Source of the DNA: Flavobacteriales bacterium
Lineage (GTDB): Bacteria > Bacteroidota > Bacteroidia > Flavobacteriales_F > PHOS-HE28
DNA: 25,791 nucleotides
Reading direction: 5' to 3'
Assembly (NCBI GenBank): GCA_020437875.1
Contig: JAGQVR010000009.1
Span: 1 to 25,791, forward strand
Shown here: piece by piece, positions 15,576 through 23,638 of the stretch
Layout: each line of letters begins with the position of its first letter
Numbering within the stretch: the first letter of the stretch is position 1
The notes under the pieces: model-generated
What the model was told of the DNA's origin: nothing
What the model saw: the letters and a program-made list of their open reading frames with translations, nothing else
Database searches by the model: none
Made by a program: the position numbers and the translations under genes

Positions 15576-16766
15576 TCACATGCCCATCTTCTTCAGCAGG
15601 CCACCGGGAACGCCCTTCTTGTTCACCATGAAGGCCGTCATCTTATAGGCCGCATAGGGCTTGCTCATGTAGAGGTAGCCCTTCTGGTCGTTGCTTGTTC
15701 CCCAGCTGTTCTTCACGATGTACCACTCGGCCCCGTTCTGGTCCTTGGCGATGCCCGTGATGTGCATGCCATGATCATCCGTGGTGCTGAAGTCGTCGAA
15801 AGCGGACTGGCGCATCTCGGCCGTGATCACCGGTTCGGGCTGTGGACCGTTGAAGAGCTTGGCCTTGTCCTCCTTCGTCAGTTCGGCGGCAGGCTTCATC
15901 GTGACGAAGGCCACACCATTCCGCCAGCTGAACGAGGGTTCGCTCACATCGCCGCCCCACGCCACCGAGTAGCCGTCCTTGAGCGCATTGTCGATGATGG
16001 TGGTGATATCCTCCACCGGTACGTTCCAAGCTTGTGCGAGGGCCCAATTATCCGGGACCATCAGGGTGGACCGTTCGTAATAGGGAACGTCCATCACACT
16101 TTGGAACTCGAGGTAGTCCTTGGGGTCCAGCTTCACCACCTCGCTTGCGAATGTTTGTGGCGTGTAGCTCTTCCCATTGTAGGTGAATTCTTCCGGGACT
16201 TCGCCGAGGTAGGTATCCAGCACCGCATTCACGGCTTCTGGCCACACGGGCGTCAAGGTTCCCTTGTTCGGCGCCTTGATGATGGCATCGAGCATGGCCT
16301 TGATCACCTCCTGCATCTCCCCGCTCTGGTTCTTCTTGTTGCCGAAGTTGAGCCCGGTGTAGGCCTCATAAGGAACGATGCCATACTTGGCGTACATGTT
16401 CACCACGTCGTGCGCGATGCCGCCGTCGCCGTAGTTGAGCGATCCATGCATGCGGACGTAGCTGCGTGCCTTGTCCTCATAGCTGCGGCGCGCGATGTAG
16501 ATCTTGCTGAGCGGTACCGCCGGCCCACCCTTCTTGATCATCTCCGATTCCAGGAAGGAGCCCGTGCTGTAACTCCAGCACGTGCCTGATGAACCCTGAT
16601 CCTCCACCGGGGTGCCCGGCGTAGTGAGCACCTGGGTGAAACGGAATCCGGTGGAATCGGCACTGTTCAGGCTGATCTTCTTGATCAGGTCGTCCTGTGC
16701 GTTCGCAAAGGGAACGACCAAGGAAAGTGCGATGGCCGTGGCCAAGGGGAGCTGGGAGGTGCGCAT
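15576..16766 (-). CDS. Exported C1-family cysteine peptidase (bleomycin hydrolase/PepC-like)
   Basis: This 396-aa papain-fold peptidase has Gln57 and Cys63 in EDQGSSGTCWSYST, His332 in DDHGMHITG and Asn353 in VKNSWGTSN. Insertions and overall layout match bleomycin hydrolase/aminopeptidase C rather than simple papains. A clear signal peptide (LATAIALSLVVPFANAQ, cut near residue 24) sends it to the periplasm or beyond, whereas classical PepC is cytoplasmic. The likely role is trimming of peptides outside the cytoplasm. I chose Met at 16766: the longer start at 16829 adds 21 residues before the signal and overlaps the predicted -33 element. Confidence 0.9.
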   Translation of the reverse strand: MRTSQLPLATAIALSLVVPFANAQDDLIKKISLNSADSTGFRFTQVLTTPGTPVEDQGSSGTCWSYSTGSFLESEMIKKGGPAVPLSKIYIARRSYEDKARSYVRMHGSLNYGDGGIAHDVVNMYAKYGIVPYEAYTGLNFGNKKNQSGEMQEVIKAMLDAIIKAPNKGTLTPVWPEAVNAVLDTYLGEVPEEFTYNGKSYTPQTFASEVVKLDPKDYLEFQSVMDVPYYERSTLMVPDNWALAQAWNVPVEDITTIIDNALKDGYSVAWGGDVSEPSFSWRNGVAFVTMKPAAELTKEDKAKLFNGPQPEPVITAEMRQSAFDDFSTTDDHGMHITGIAKDQNGAEWYIVKNSWGTSNDQKGYLYMSKPYAAYKMTAFMVNKKGVPGGLLKKMGM

Positions 16767-16800
16767 GATAAGGGGTGCCAACGAGGGGTTCGGCGGGTTG

Positions 16801-16829
16801 CAAAGGAAGCAAAGTGCCCCACCCTGCAA
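16801..16829 (-). promoter_or_regulatory. Promoter of the C1 peptidase gene
   Basis: TTG (16827-16829) is followed after 18 nt by TTCCTTTG (16801-16808), 7 of 8 to the -7 consensus. This gives a leader of about 29 nt to the ATG at 16766 and argues against the longer N-terminus. Confidence 0.45.
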
Positions 16830-16899
16830 CGGACCATGTGGGACGAACAGGTGGAAGAGCGAAGGATCCTGTCATTTATTTTCCATGGAGAATATTATC

Positions 16900-16907
16900 T
16901 AACTTTG
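16900..16907 (+). promoter_or_regulatory. -7 element for the DODA-type dioxygenase gene
   Basis: TAACTTTG is a perfect TAnnTTTG, in a local AT-rich patch, ending 4 nt before the GTG start at 16912. The divergent peptidase promoter lies about 70 nt away in the same spacer. Confidence 0.6.
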
Positions 16908-16911
16908 CAGC

Positions 16912-17781
16912 GTGCAACGCCGAAATGCCCTCCGACTACTCGCCTTAACCCCTGTGGCCGCCATGACCCTCCGCGAACTCGCCCGCGCCGCTGATGCCTT
17001 CGCCCCGACCCCACCGATGCCGGTGCTCTTCCTTGGACATGGAAGCCCGATGAACGCCATCGAGGACAACCCGTTCACCCAAGGCTGGCAGTCCGTGGGC
17101 AGGGACCTCCCCCGCCCCAGCGCCATCGTGTGCATCAGTGCCCATTGGGAAACACGCGGCACCTACGTGACCGGCATGGAGAAGCCACGCACCATCCACG
17201 ATTTCGGGGGATTCCCGCAGGCCTTGTTCGACGTACAGTATCCGGCGCCCGGAAGTCCGGAGTTGGCACAGATGACCCAGGAGACCATGACCGCCAGCCA
17301 TGTGGGGATCGACCATGCGTGGGGTTTGGACCATGGTGCATGGAGCGTGATCATACACCTCTTCCCCAAGGCGGACATCCCGGTCGTCCAATTGAGCCTG
17401 GATCGCGGGCTTTCGCCAGCACAGCACTATGCGCTTGGGCGGGAACTGGCCTTTTTGCGGAAGAAAGGCATCCTCATCATCGGCAGCGGCAACATGGTGC
17501 ACAACCTGGGCATGATCGACTGGCACAACCCGGATGGCGGCTATGATTGGGCGCAGGAGGCCAGCAGCCGCATGGACCGAAGCATCCTCGATGGTGACCA
17601 CAACAACCTTGTGAACTATACGTCGAACGGACGCGCGTTCCAACTGGCCATACCCACACCGGAGCATTACCTGCCGCTGCTCTATACCCTCGCGCTGAAG
17701 GAGGCGACCGATCCCATCTCCCTGTTCAATGACAAGTTGATGATGGGTTCTCTTTCGATGACGAGCGTGCGGATCGGGTGA
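16912..17781 (+). CDS. ygiD: 4,5-DOPA dioxygenase extradiol-like protein (YgiD/DODA class)
   Basis: The 289-aa protein is of the LigB-like class III extradiol dioxygenase superfamily, YgiD branch. Such enzymes can cleave catechols such as DOPA in vitro, and their physiological substrate is unclear. Conserved metal-site histidines sit in GHGSPMNAI (His43), SAHWET (His78), DHGAW (His141) and MVHNLG (His197). The start is GTG at 16912. It gives an N-terminus RRNALRLLALTPVAAM that looks like a twin-arginine signal, so the protein may be exported folded. An ATG at 16963 would remove this. Followed after 32 nt by an FMN reductase gene on the same strand. Confidence 0.87.
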   Translation: MQRRNALRLLALTPVAAMTLRELARAADAFAPTPPMPVLFLGHGSPMNAIEDNPFTQGWQSVGRDLPRPSAIVCISAHWETRGTYVTGMEKPRTIHDFGGFPQALFDVQYPAPGSPELAQMTQETMTASHVGIDHAWGLDHGAWSVIIHLFPKADIPVVQLSLDRGLSPAQHYALGRELAFLRKKGILIIGSGNMVHNLGMIDWHNPDGGYDWAQEASSRMDRSILDGDHNNLVNYTSNGRAFQLAIPTPEHYLPLLYTLALKEATDPISLFNDKLMMGSLSMTSVRIG

Positions 17782-17813
17782 GGTCTGAACGTTCGTCCCG
17801 ACCTTCGTCCCCC

Positions 17814-18374
17814 ATGTCCCACATCGCCATCATCTCCGCCAGCGTACGCGACGGCCGTAAGAGCCATAACGTAGCGCTGCACCTGCAGAAGGCCCTCCAG
17901 GCAACGAGCAATTCCGTTGATCTGCTCGACCTGCTCGACTTCGACTTCCCGGTCTTCCATGAGCGGTTGAAGTTCATGAAGGAACCAGCCGCACAGGTCC
18001 TGGAGTTCGCCGAGCGGATACGCAAGGCGGATGGTGTGATCATCGTGACGCCGGAATACAACGGCAGTTTCCCGGCCAGTTTGAAGAACGTGATCGACCT
18101 ATTGACGGAGGATTGGAAAGGGAAACCGGTCTCGATCTGCACGGCATCAAGCGGTCAGTTCGCAGGCACCCAAGTGATGGTGGAACTGCTCTTCCCACTT
18201 TGGAAGATCAAGGCGTGGGTGGTGCCTTCGAGCATGCAAGTGCCGAAGGTGCAGGAGCAGTTCGGTGATGGCGGCACCGTATTGATGGACCAGGAAGGCT
18301 GGGAGCGCCGCACGACCGTGTTCTTGAACGACCTCGGTTGGGCGATGGAGGCACGGCGGCGGATGGAAGCTTGA
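17814..18374 (+). CDS. NADPH-dependent FMN reductase family protein
   Basis: The 186-aa flavodoxin-like protein has the N-terminal phosphate-binding ISASVRDGRKSHN. It also has the family motif TPEYNGSFPASLKNVIDLL, which contacts the flavin. Relatives reduce FMN, quinones, chromate or azo dyes with NADPH. It sits 32 nt behind the DODA-type gene, so the two may form an oxidoreductase operon. The start is ATG at 17814. The in-frame GTG at 17778 would overlap the upstream gene and add a Ser/Arg-rich tail not seen in the family. Confidence 0.9.
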   Translation: MSHIAIISASVRDGRKSHNVALHLQKALQATSNSVDLLDLLDFDFPVFHERLKFMKEPAAQVLEFAERIRKADGVIIVTPEYNGSFPASLKNVIDLLTEDWKGKPVSICTASSGQFAGTQVMVELLFPLWKIKAWVVPSSMQVPKVQEQFGDGGTVLMDQEGWERRTTVFLNDLGWAMEARRRMEA

Positions 18375-18388
18375 GCGACTGAATTTTG

Positions 18389-18423
18389 AACGCAGAGGGG
18401 CAGAGGAGCAAAGAACGCTGAGC
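18389..18423 (+). repeat. Degenerate GCAGAGG-type periodic repeat
   Basis: GCAGAGG recurs with decay (CGCAGAGGG, GCAGAGGA, GCAAAGA, CGCTGAG) at a period of about 9 nt. I recall similar CGCAGAG tandem stretches in intergenic DNA of many environmental bacteria. That recollection is not checked here. Confidence 0.45.
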
Positions 18424-18513
18424 AATGGAGTCCTCTGGAGCGCAGCTTGTGGTCACGCTCCAATGGTCCAGCGTTCGGTGACTTTTGGCTACATGTGGCC
18501 TGTAGGCTTGGAC

Positions 18514-18530
18514 CGTAGCCAAAGGCTACA
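18514..18530 (+). repeat. Palindromic repeat, copy 1
   Basis: CGTAGCCAAAGGCTACA: a 6-bp stem GTAGCC/GGCTAC around AAA. It is identical to 18550-18566. A partial inverted relative (TTTGGCTAC) lies at 18484-18492. Confidence 0.75.
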
Positions 18531-18549
18531 ATGATCATGCGTTGTTGCG

Positions 18550-18566
18550 CGTAGCCAAAGGCTACA
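18550..18566 (+). repeat. Palindromic repeat, copy 2
   Basis: Second exact copy, 36 nt from the first. Here the stem extends outward with TGCG (18546-18549) pairing with CGCA (18567-18570) across a C-A mismatch. This makes a 10-bp hairpin next to the desulfurase stop codon. Confidence 0.75.
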
Positions 18567-18602
18567 CGCAGAAATAGCAGGAAGACATGTTCAGTCGAGG
18601 AA

Positions 18603-19754
18603 CTAGGCCTTCACCAACGAAGGCACGAAGATCCGCTTGAGCACGCCGACCACGTGCTCCACCTCTTCCTTGGTGCTGTAACGGCTGAAGGAGAAACGGA
18701 TGTTGGCACCCGGACGTTCCGGATACAAGGCACCGAGCACGTGACTGCCCTTGTTGCTGCCACTGCTGCACGCACTGCCACCACTACAGGCGATGCCTTC
18801 GATGTCGAGGTTGTAGATCAGCATCTCCCCTTTGCCATCATCGGGAAAGCGAACGTTCAGCACCGTGTACAGCGCATCGCTGCTCGGGTCACCGTTGAAG
18901 CCGATACCTGACAAGGCCTCCAACAACCGCTCCTTCATCAGATCCTTCAGACCCTGCACATGGCGTTGGTGTTCCTGTAGATCGGTGTATGCAAGTTCCA
19001 TGGCCTTGGCAAGGCCGACGATGCCGTAGATGTTCTCGGTACCGGCACGCATGTTCCGCTCCTGGGAGCCTCCGATGATCATGGGCTTCAGGCCGGCGCC
19101 ACTGCGCATGTACAGGAATCCGATGCCCTTGGGTCCATGGAACTTGTGCGCCGCACAGGTGATGAAGTCGACAGGCAGCTTCTCGAGATCGAAGTGGTAA
19201 TGCCCCATCGTCTGCACGGTGTCACTGTGGAACAATGCGCCGTAGGTGCGACAAAGGGAACCGATCGCCTGCAGGTCGATGCGCGTGCCGATCTCGTTGT
19301 TGGCATGCATCAGGGAAACCAGGACACCCTGGCCCTTGGTCGCCTTCAACAGTTCTTCCAGATGCGTGCGGTCGGGCTTGCCATCCGCTTCGAGCTGCAC
19401 CCAATGCACGGTCACACCGTTCTCCTTGCCAAGTTGTTCCGCCGTGCTCTCCACGGCGTGATGCTCGATGGGGCTTGTGATGATGTGCTGGACCCCGAGG
19501 TCACGGACGGCGCCGCCGAGGACCATGTTGTCCGCCTCGGTCCCTCCACTGGTGAAGATGATCTCGCCCGGAGCGCAGTTCAACAAGGCGGCCACCTGGC
19601 GCCGCGCCTGCTCCACGGCGGCCCGGGTCTTGCGCCCGTATGCATGGATCGCTGAGGGGTTGCCGAAATGGTCCTGCATGTACGGGAGCATCGCCTCGAG
19701 CACTTCGGGTGCCATTGGCGTGGTCGCCGCGTTGTCGAAATACACCTTCATCAT
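18603..19754 (-). CDS. Cysteine desulfurase (NifS/IscS class)
   Basis: The 383-aa PLP enzyme converts cysteine to alanine and passes the sulfur on for Fe-S clusters, tRNA thiolation or cofactors. VYFDNAATTPMAPEV begins the fold. PLP contacts include EHHA (His99), and the Schiff-base Lys204 is in CAAHKFHGPKGIGF. The persulfide Cys329 is in CSGGSACSSGS on the mobile loop typical of the NifS/IscS class rather than SufS. No iscU, sufE or iscA partner is nearby, so a role in thiolation or a housekeeping supply is as likely as Fe-S assembly. The start is ATG at 19754 or the adjacent ATG at 19751. It lies 12 nt behind glmM and is likely co-transcribed. Confidence 0.94.
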   Translation of the reverse strand: MMKVYFDNAATTPMAPEVLEAMLPYMQDHFGNPSAIHAYGRKTRAAVEQARRQVAALLNCAPGEIIFTSGGTEADNMVLGGAVRDLGVQHIITSPIEHHAVESTAEQLGKENGVTVHWVQLEADGKPDRTHLEELLKATKGQGVLVSLMHANNEIGTRIDLQAIGSLCRTYGALFHSDTVQTMGHYHFDLEKLPVDFITCAAHKFHGPKGIGFLYMRSGAGLKPMIIGGSQERNMRAGTENIYGIVGLAKAMELAYTDLQEHQRHVQGLKDLMKERLLEALSGIGFNGDPSSDALYTVLNVRFPDDGKGEMLIYNLDIEGIACSGGSACSSGSNKGSHVLGALYPERPGANIRFSFSRYSTKEEVEHVVGVLKRIFVPSLVKA

Positions 19755-19766
19755 CGCGCCGCGAAT

Positions 19767-21173
19767 TTACCGCTCCGCCGCTGCCAGGCCCGCCACTTGC
19801 GCCAGTTCGCTCAGGATCCTGCTGGCCAGATCATCCGCCTGCTGCATGGTCGGCGCCTCTGCGTAGACCCGGATGATGGGTTCGGTGTTGCTACGGCGCA
19901 GATGCACCCAGGTATTCCCGAACTCGATCCGGAGCCCATCCACCGTGCTGTGCGGCTCCTTGCTGTATTTCTCCTGCATGGCATCCACGATGGCCGCCAC
20001 GTCCATGCCCGGTTGCAGTTCGATCTTGTTCTTGCTGATGAAGTAGTCCGGGTAGCTGCGGCGCAATTCCAATGTGGACTTGCCGCTTTTGGCGAGGAGC
20101 GTGAGAAAGAGTGCGATGCCTGCGAGCGCATCGCGGCCGTAGTGCAGTTCGCTCAGGATCACCCCGCCATTGCCTTCACCTCCGATAGGCGCCTTCACCT
20201 CCTTCATCAACTTCACCACGTTCACCTCGCCCACCGCGCTTGCATGGCGCTTCCGCCCGTGACGGTCCGCGATGTCGTTCAGCGCGCGTGTGCTGCTCAA
20301 GTTACTCACCGTGTCACCCGGCCGATGTGCGAGGACATGATCGGCACAGGCGACCAGGGTGTATTCCTCTCCGAACAGGGATCCATCCTCACAGACCAGG
20401 GCCAGGCGATCCACGTCCGGATCCACCGCAATACCGAGGTGCGCGCCGTGCTTCACCACCGCTCCGCACAGATCCTTCAGGTGCTCCGGTAGTGGCTCGG
20501 GGTTATGTGGGAAATGCCCGTTCGGGGTGCAATGGATCTCGATCACCTCCATCACCCCGAGCGCGGTCAGCAGCGCAGGAACCGCGGTGCCACCGACGGA
20601 GTTGACCGCATCCACCACCACGCGGAAGCGTTTCTCCTTGATCGCTTTCACATCAACAAGATCAAGGGCCAGGATCGCATCGATGTGACGCCTCGTCCAG
20701 CTGCCGCCTTCGCGCACATGCCCAAGCTTCTCCACCGGCACGAAGTCGAACTGATCGACTTCCGCCAGGCGCAGCACCTCGGCACCGTCCTCTGCCGATA
20801 TGAATTCACCTCGTTCGTTCAACAGCTTCAGCGCGTTCCATTGGATCGGGTTGTGGCTGGCGGTGAGGATGATGCCGCCATGTGCCTTCTCACCGGTCAC
20901 GGCCATCTCCACGGTCGGTGTGGTGGCCAGACCGAGGTCGATCACCTCGAATCCAAGACCCGTGAGGGTGCCCACGACCAGGTCACGCACCATCGGACCG
21001 CTCAAGCGTGCATCGCGACCGAGGACGATGCGAGGGCTGTCGGCACCCGCCCTGCGGGCGATGAGCGTGCCGAATGCAGCGGTGTAACGAACGGTGTCGA
21101 GCGGCGTGAGTCCTTCGCCCGGTGCACCGCCGATGGTGCCTCGGATGCCGGAGATCGATCGAATGAGCGTCAT
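19767..21173 (-). CDS. glmM: Phosphoglucosamine mutase (alpha-D-phosphohexomutase family)
   Basis: This 468-aa phosphohexomutase probably converts glucosamine-6-P to glucosamine-1-P for UDP-GlcNAc, peptidoglycan and LPS. SISGIRGTIGG is the usual GlmM-like N-terminus. The phosphorylated Ser106 is in LTASHNP, the metal loop is DPDVDRLA, sugar recognition is at GGEGNGG, and the phosphate-binding RRSNTEPIIRVYAEA is near the C-terminus. A phosphomannomutase activity cannot be excluded from sequence. An open frame extends back to 21404, but I place the start at 21173, where homology begins and which lies about 30 nt after a perfect -7 element. Followed closely by the cysteine desulfurase gene. Confidence 0.92.
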   Translation of the reverse strand: MTLIRSISGIRGTIGGAPGEGLTPLDTVRYTAAFGTLIARRAGADSPRIVLGRDARLSGPMVRDLVVGTLTGLGFEVIDLGLATTPTVEMAVTGEKAHGGIILTASHNPIQWNALKLLNERGEFISAEDGAEVLRLAEVDQFDFVPVEKLGHVREGGSWTRRHIDAILALDLVDVKAIKEKRFRVVVDAVNSVGGTAVPALLTALGVMEVIEIHCTPNGHFPHNPEPLPEHLKDLCGAVVKHGAHLGIAVDPDVDRLALVCEDGSLFGEEYTLVACADHVLAHRPGDTVSNLSSTRALNDIADRHGRKRHASAVGEVNVVKLMKEVKAPIGGEGNGGVILSELHYGRDALAGIALFLTLLAKSGKSTLELRRSYPDYFISKNKIELQPGMDVAAIVDAMQEKYSKEPHSTVDGLRIEFGNTWVHLRRSNTEPIIRVYAEAPTMQQADDLASRILSELAQVAGLAAAER

Positions 21174-21203
21174 GATGGCGTATCGTTCTGGTATTGAGCG
21201 GCA

Positions 21204-21211
21204 CAAAGCTA
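21204..21211 (-). promoter_or_regulatory. -7 element for glmM
   Basis: TAGCTTTG is a perfect TAnnTTTG, 30 nt before the chosen glmM ATG. It shows that the 77-residue upstream extension of the open frame cannot be made from this promoter. Confidence 0.55.
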
Positions 21212-21310
21212 CCCGACCATGCCGGGCGACCATGTCATGAGGGCCACGCCCTTCCACCCGATCCTGTTCATAACCGGATGCGTGGCGAGTATCGCCGGAA
21301 CGGACTTCCC

Positions 21311-21318
21311 TATTTTTG
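21311..21318 (+). promoter_or_regulatory. -7 element for the TPR gene
   Basis: TATTTTTG is a perfect TAnnTTTG, 51 nt before the ATG at 21370. It is divergent from the glmM promoter in the same 196-nt spacer. No clear -33 TTG. Confidence 0.5.
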
Positions 21319-21369
21319 TACGGCAGGCACCTCAAGGCCCCACCTTCCCGGGAGACCGGGTCGTACCAC

Positions 21370-22785
21370 ATGAACGAAGGCCCCCTACCCCATCCCGAGC
21401 GCAACGACCAGATCCATCACTGTGTGGAACGGTACGAATCGATGCGCCGATCGAACACCACGTCCTTCTTCGACGTCGAGGAGTTCGAGATCATCATCGA
21501 ACACTACCTGGAGCAGAGCGATCCACGACAGGCCCGGGAGGTGCTTGAACTGGCGCAACGCCAGCATCCTGGATCACTGGACCTCATGTTCAGCGAGGCG
21601 CATGTCCTCATGAACCAGGGCAAGTTGAACAGGGCGTTGGAGGTGCTCGACGGCATCGGGAAGATGGAGCCGTTCAACGAGGACGTTCATCTGCACAAGG
21701 CCAGCATCTACAGCCAGCTGCGCAACCATCGCCGGGCGGTGGAGCATTACAAGCGGGCGCTGGAGCTGGCGGAGGAAGGTCTCGACGAGATCCACCTGGA
21801 CCTGGCCTTCGAGTACGAGAACCTCGAGATGTACGAACTGGCGCTGGAGAGTTTGAAGGGTGCGCTGGACGCCAACCCGGAGAACGAGGCCGTGCTCTAC
21901 GAGATGGCCTATTGCTTCGACGTTTCCGACGCGCATCAGGCCGCTGTCTCCTTCTTCCGTCAGTTCACGAACGACAATCCGTACTCCTTCGTAGCCTGGT
22001 ACAACCTGGGTAACGCACTGGCCCGTTTGGAGCGCGCCGAGGAGAGCATTGAAGCATTGGACTTCTGCCTGGCCATCGAGGAGCGGTTCACCTCGGCCTA
22101 CTTCAGCAAGGCCCGGAACCTGTTGATCCTTGGCCGGTACCAGGAGGCCATCGACTGCTATCAGGAGACGATCAACTTCGACGGTCCGCAGGCGATCACG
22201 TTCAGCTACATCGGTGAGTGCTACGAGAAGATGGAGCACTACGAACAGGCGCTTATCCATTACGACCAGTCCATCGCCTTGGATCCGACCTGGGTGGATG
22301 CATGGATCGGTCGTGGGGTGGTGAAGGACATGCAGGGTCGTCTGCAGGAAGCGATCAAGGACCTTGAGATGGCCGTGCAACGCTCGCCGGACCATGGCGA
22401 TGGCTGGTTCTACCTGGCCAACACGCTTGGTCGCGCCGGCCGTTACGAAGAGGCCTTCGAAGCCTATGCGAAGCTCAATACCCTTGAGCCGGAGAACGTG
22501 GACGGCTGGCTGGACCACGCCGATCTGCTCCTTCAGATGAAGGGCCCGGACCTGGCGGCGCGCAAGTTGAAGGAGGGGGCGCAGGTGATCAAGCTCACGA
22601 GCAAGTACGCGTACCGCATGGTGAGCTACCTGTTGCGGATGGGTGAGATGCAGCAAGCCCTGGTCACCTTGGAGGATGCGTTGATGAACGACCACGCCTC
22701 GCACCACCTGCTGCTGGACCATTATCCGGAAGCCGCCTCGCTGCCCCAGGTGATCCACCTGTTGGAACTGTACCGCCGCTCATGA
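21370..22785 (+). CDS. Tetratricopeptide-repeat protein
   Basis: The 471-aa protein is made almost entirely of about ten to twelve TPR helical pairs. Examples are SLDLMFSEAHVLMNQGKLNRALEVL-like units, then VAWYNLGNALARLERAEESIEAL and GWFYLANTLGRAGRYEEAFEAY. It has no signal peptide and no membrane helix, so it is a cytoplasmic scaffold. The start is ATG at 21370; an in-frame TTG at 21316 overlaps the -7 element and is unlikely. Its stop overlaps the start of the next gene (ATGA), implying translational coupling with the phosphosulfolactate synthase-like protein. Its binding partner is unknown. Confidence 0.92.
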   Translation: MNEGPLPHPERNDQIHHCVERYESMRRSNTTSFFDVEEFEIIIEHYLEQSDPRQAREVLELAQRQHPGSLDLMFSEAHVLMNQGKLNRALEVLDGIGKMEPFNEDVHLHKASIYSQLRNHRRAVEHYKRALELAEEGLDEIHLDLAFEYENLEMYELALESLKGALDANPENEAVLYEMAYCFDVSDAHQAAVSFFRQFTNDNPYSFVAWYNLGNALARLERAEESIEALDFCLAIEERFTSAYFSKARNLLILGRYQEAIDCYQETINFDGPQAITFSYIGECYEKMEHYEQALIHYDQSIALDPTWVDAWIGRGVVKDMQGRLQEAIKDLEMAVQRSPDHGDGWFYLANTLGRAGRYEEAFEAYAKLNTLEPENVDGWLDHADLLLQMKGPDLAARKLKEGAQVIKLTSKYAYRMVSYLLRMGEMQQALVTLEDALMNDHASHHLLLDHYPEAASLPQVIHLLELYRRS

Positions 22786-23579
22786 ACTATAGGCTCTCCC
22801 ACATCCCCGCGCGGACCTCGAAACCACGCGAGGAGGGTGTCACCATGGTGATGGACAAGGGCTTGTCTTTGAGGCAGGCACAGGATCTCCTGGATGCAAG
22901 CGGTCACTTGGTGGACCTTGTCAAGCTCGGCTTCGGCACTTCCTTCGTCACACCGAACCTGAAGGAGAAGATAAAGCTCTACCAGAAGGCGGATATCCGG
23001 GTGTACCTGGGCGGCACCTTGTTCGAGGCCTTCGTGGCACGCGGGCAGTTCAAGGAATACCGGAAACTCGTGGACTCGCTGGGGTTGGACACCGTGGAGG
23101 TCAGCGACGGCTCCATCAACATGTCCGAGAAGGAGAAGTGCAAGTACATCAATGACCTTGCCCGGAACTTCCGCGTGTTGAGCGAGGTGGGCTCGAAGGA
23201 GTCGGGCATCCTCATCAGTCCGGCGAAATGGGTGAGCATGATGCGCAAGGAGCTGGACGCCGGGAGCTGGAAGGTCATCGCCGAAGCGCGGGAGAGCGGG
23301 ACCGTCGGCATCTACCGGCCGAGCGGGCACGCGCACACGACCCTCGTGAACCGCATCCTGAGCAAGATCCCCGGCAAGGACATCCTGTGGGAGGCGCCCC
23401 AGAAGGCCCAGCAGGTATGGTTCATCAAGCAGCTCGGCTCGAACGTGAACCTGGGCAACATCGCCCCCGAGGAGGTGATCCCGCTGGAGACCCTGCGACT
23501 GGGTCTGCGCGGCGACACCTTCTTCCAATACCTCCCGGAGGACGTTGCCGAGAAGCTCCGTCAGAAACCGGCGGAGTAG
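22782..23579 (+). CDS. Phosphosulfolactate synthase (ComA) family protein
   Basis: The 265-aa TIM-barrel protein is of the ComA family. In methanogens ComA adds sulfite to phosphoenolpyruvate as the first step to coenzyme M. The family start KPREEGVTMVMDKGLSLRQAQDLL is clear, as are DLVKLGFGTSF, VYLGGTLFEAF, VEVSDGSINM and the C-terminal NLGNIAPEEVIPLETLRLGLRGDTF. Bacteroidota do not make coenzyme M as far as I know, so a role in sulfonate metabolism, or another reaction, must be considered. The gene overlaps the TPR gene by 4 nt and is followed after 59 nt by a rhodanese gene. Confidence 0.88.
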   Translation: MNYRLSHIPARTSKPREEGVTMVMDKGLSLRQAQDLLDASGHLVDLVKLGFGTSFVTPNLKEKIKLYQKADIRVYLGGTLFEAFVARGQFKEYRKLVDSLGLDTVEVSDGSINMSEKEKCKYINDLARNFRVLSEVGSKESGILISPAKWVSMMRKELDAGSWKVIAEARESGTVGIYRPSGHAHTTLVNRILSKIPGKDILWEAPQKAQQVWFIKQLGSNVNLGNIAPEEVIPLETLRLGLRGDTFFQYLPEDVAEKLRQKPAE

Positions 23580-23638
23580 CCCATCCAGCGCAGATCAGGA
23601 AGGAACGCGAACTTCGCCCCCGTTCCACCGCCCGTACC

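Larger units (their letters stand above)
18375..18602. other. Noncoding, repeat-bearing spacer between convergent genes
   Basis: This 228-nt spacer separates the convergent FMN reductase and cysteine desulfurase genes and has no plausible gene. It holds a GCAGAGG-type periodic stretch (18389-18423). A 7-bp stem lies at 18436-18442/18456-18462. Two exact copies of a GTAGCC-AAA-GGCTAC hairpin follow. Bidirectional termination is one plausible role. Confidence 0.7.

Noticed and set aside
18514..18566. Two identical repeats 36 nt apart looked like a minimal CRISPR.
   Set aside because: The unit is a 17-bp palindrome, there are only two copies with one spacer of 19 nt, and no cas gene is present.
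21174..21404. N-terminal extension of the phosphoglucosamine mutase frame back to 21404.
   Set aside because: It has no family homology, crosses the divergent promoter region and lies upstream of the predicted -7 element at 21204-21211.
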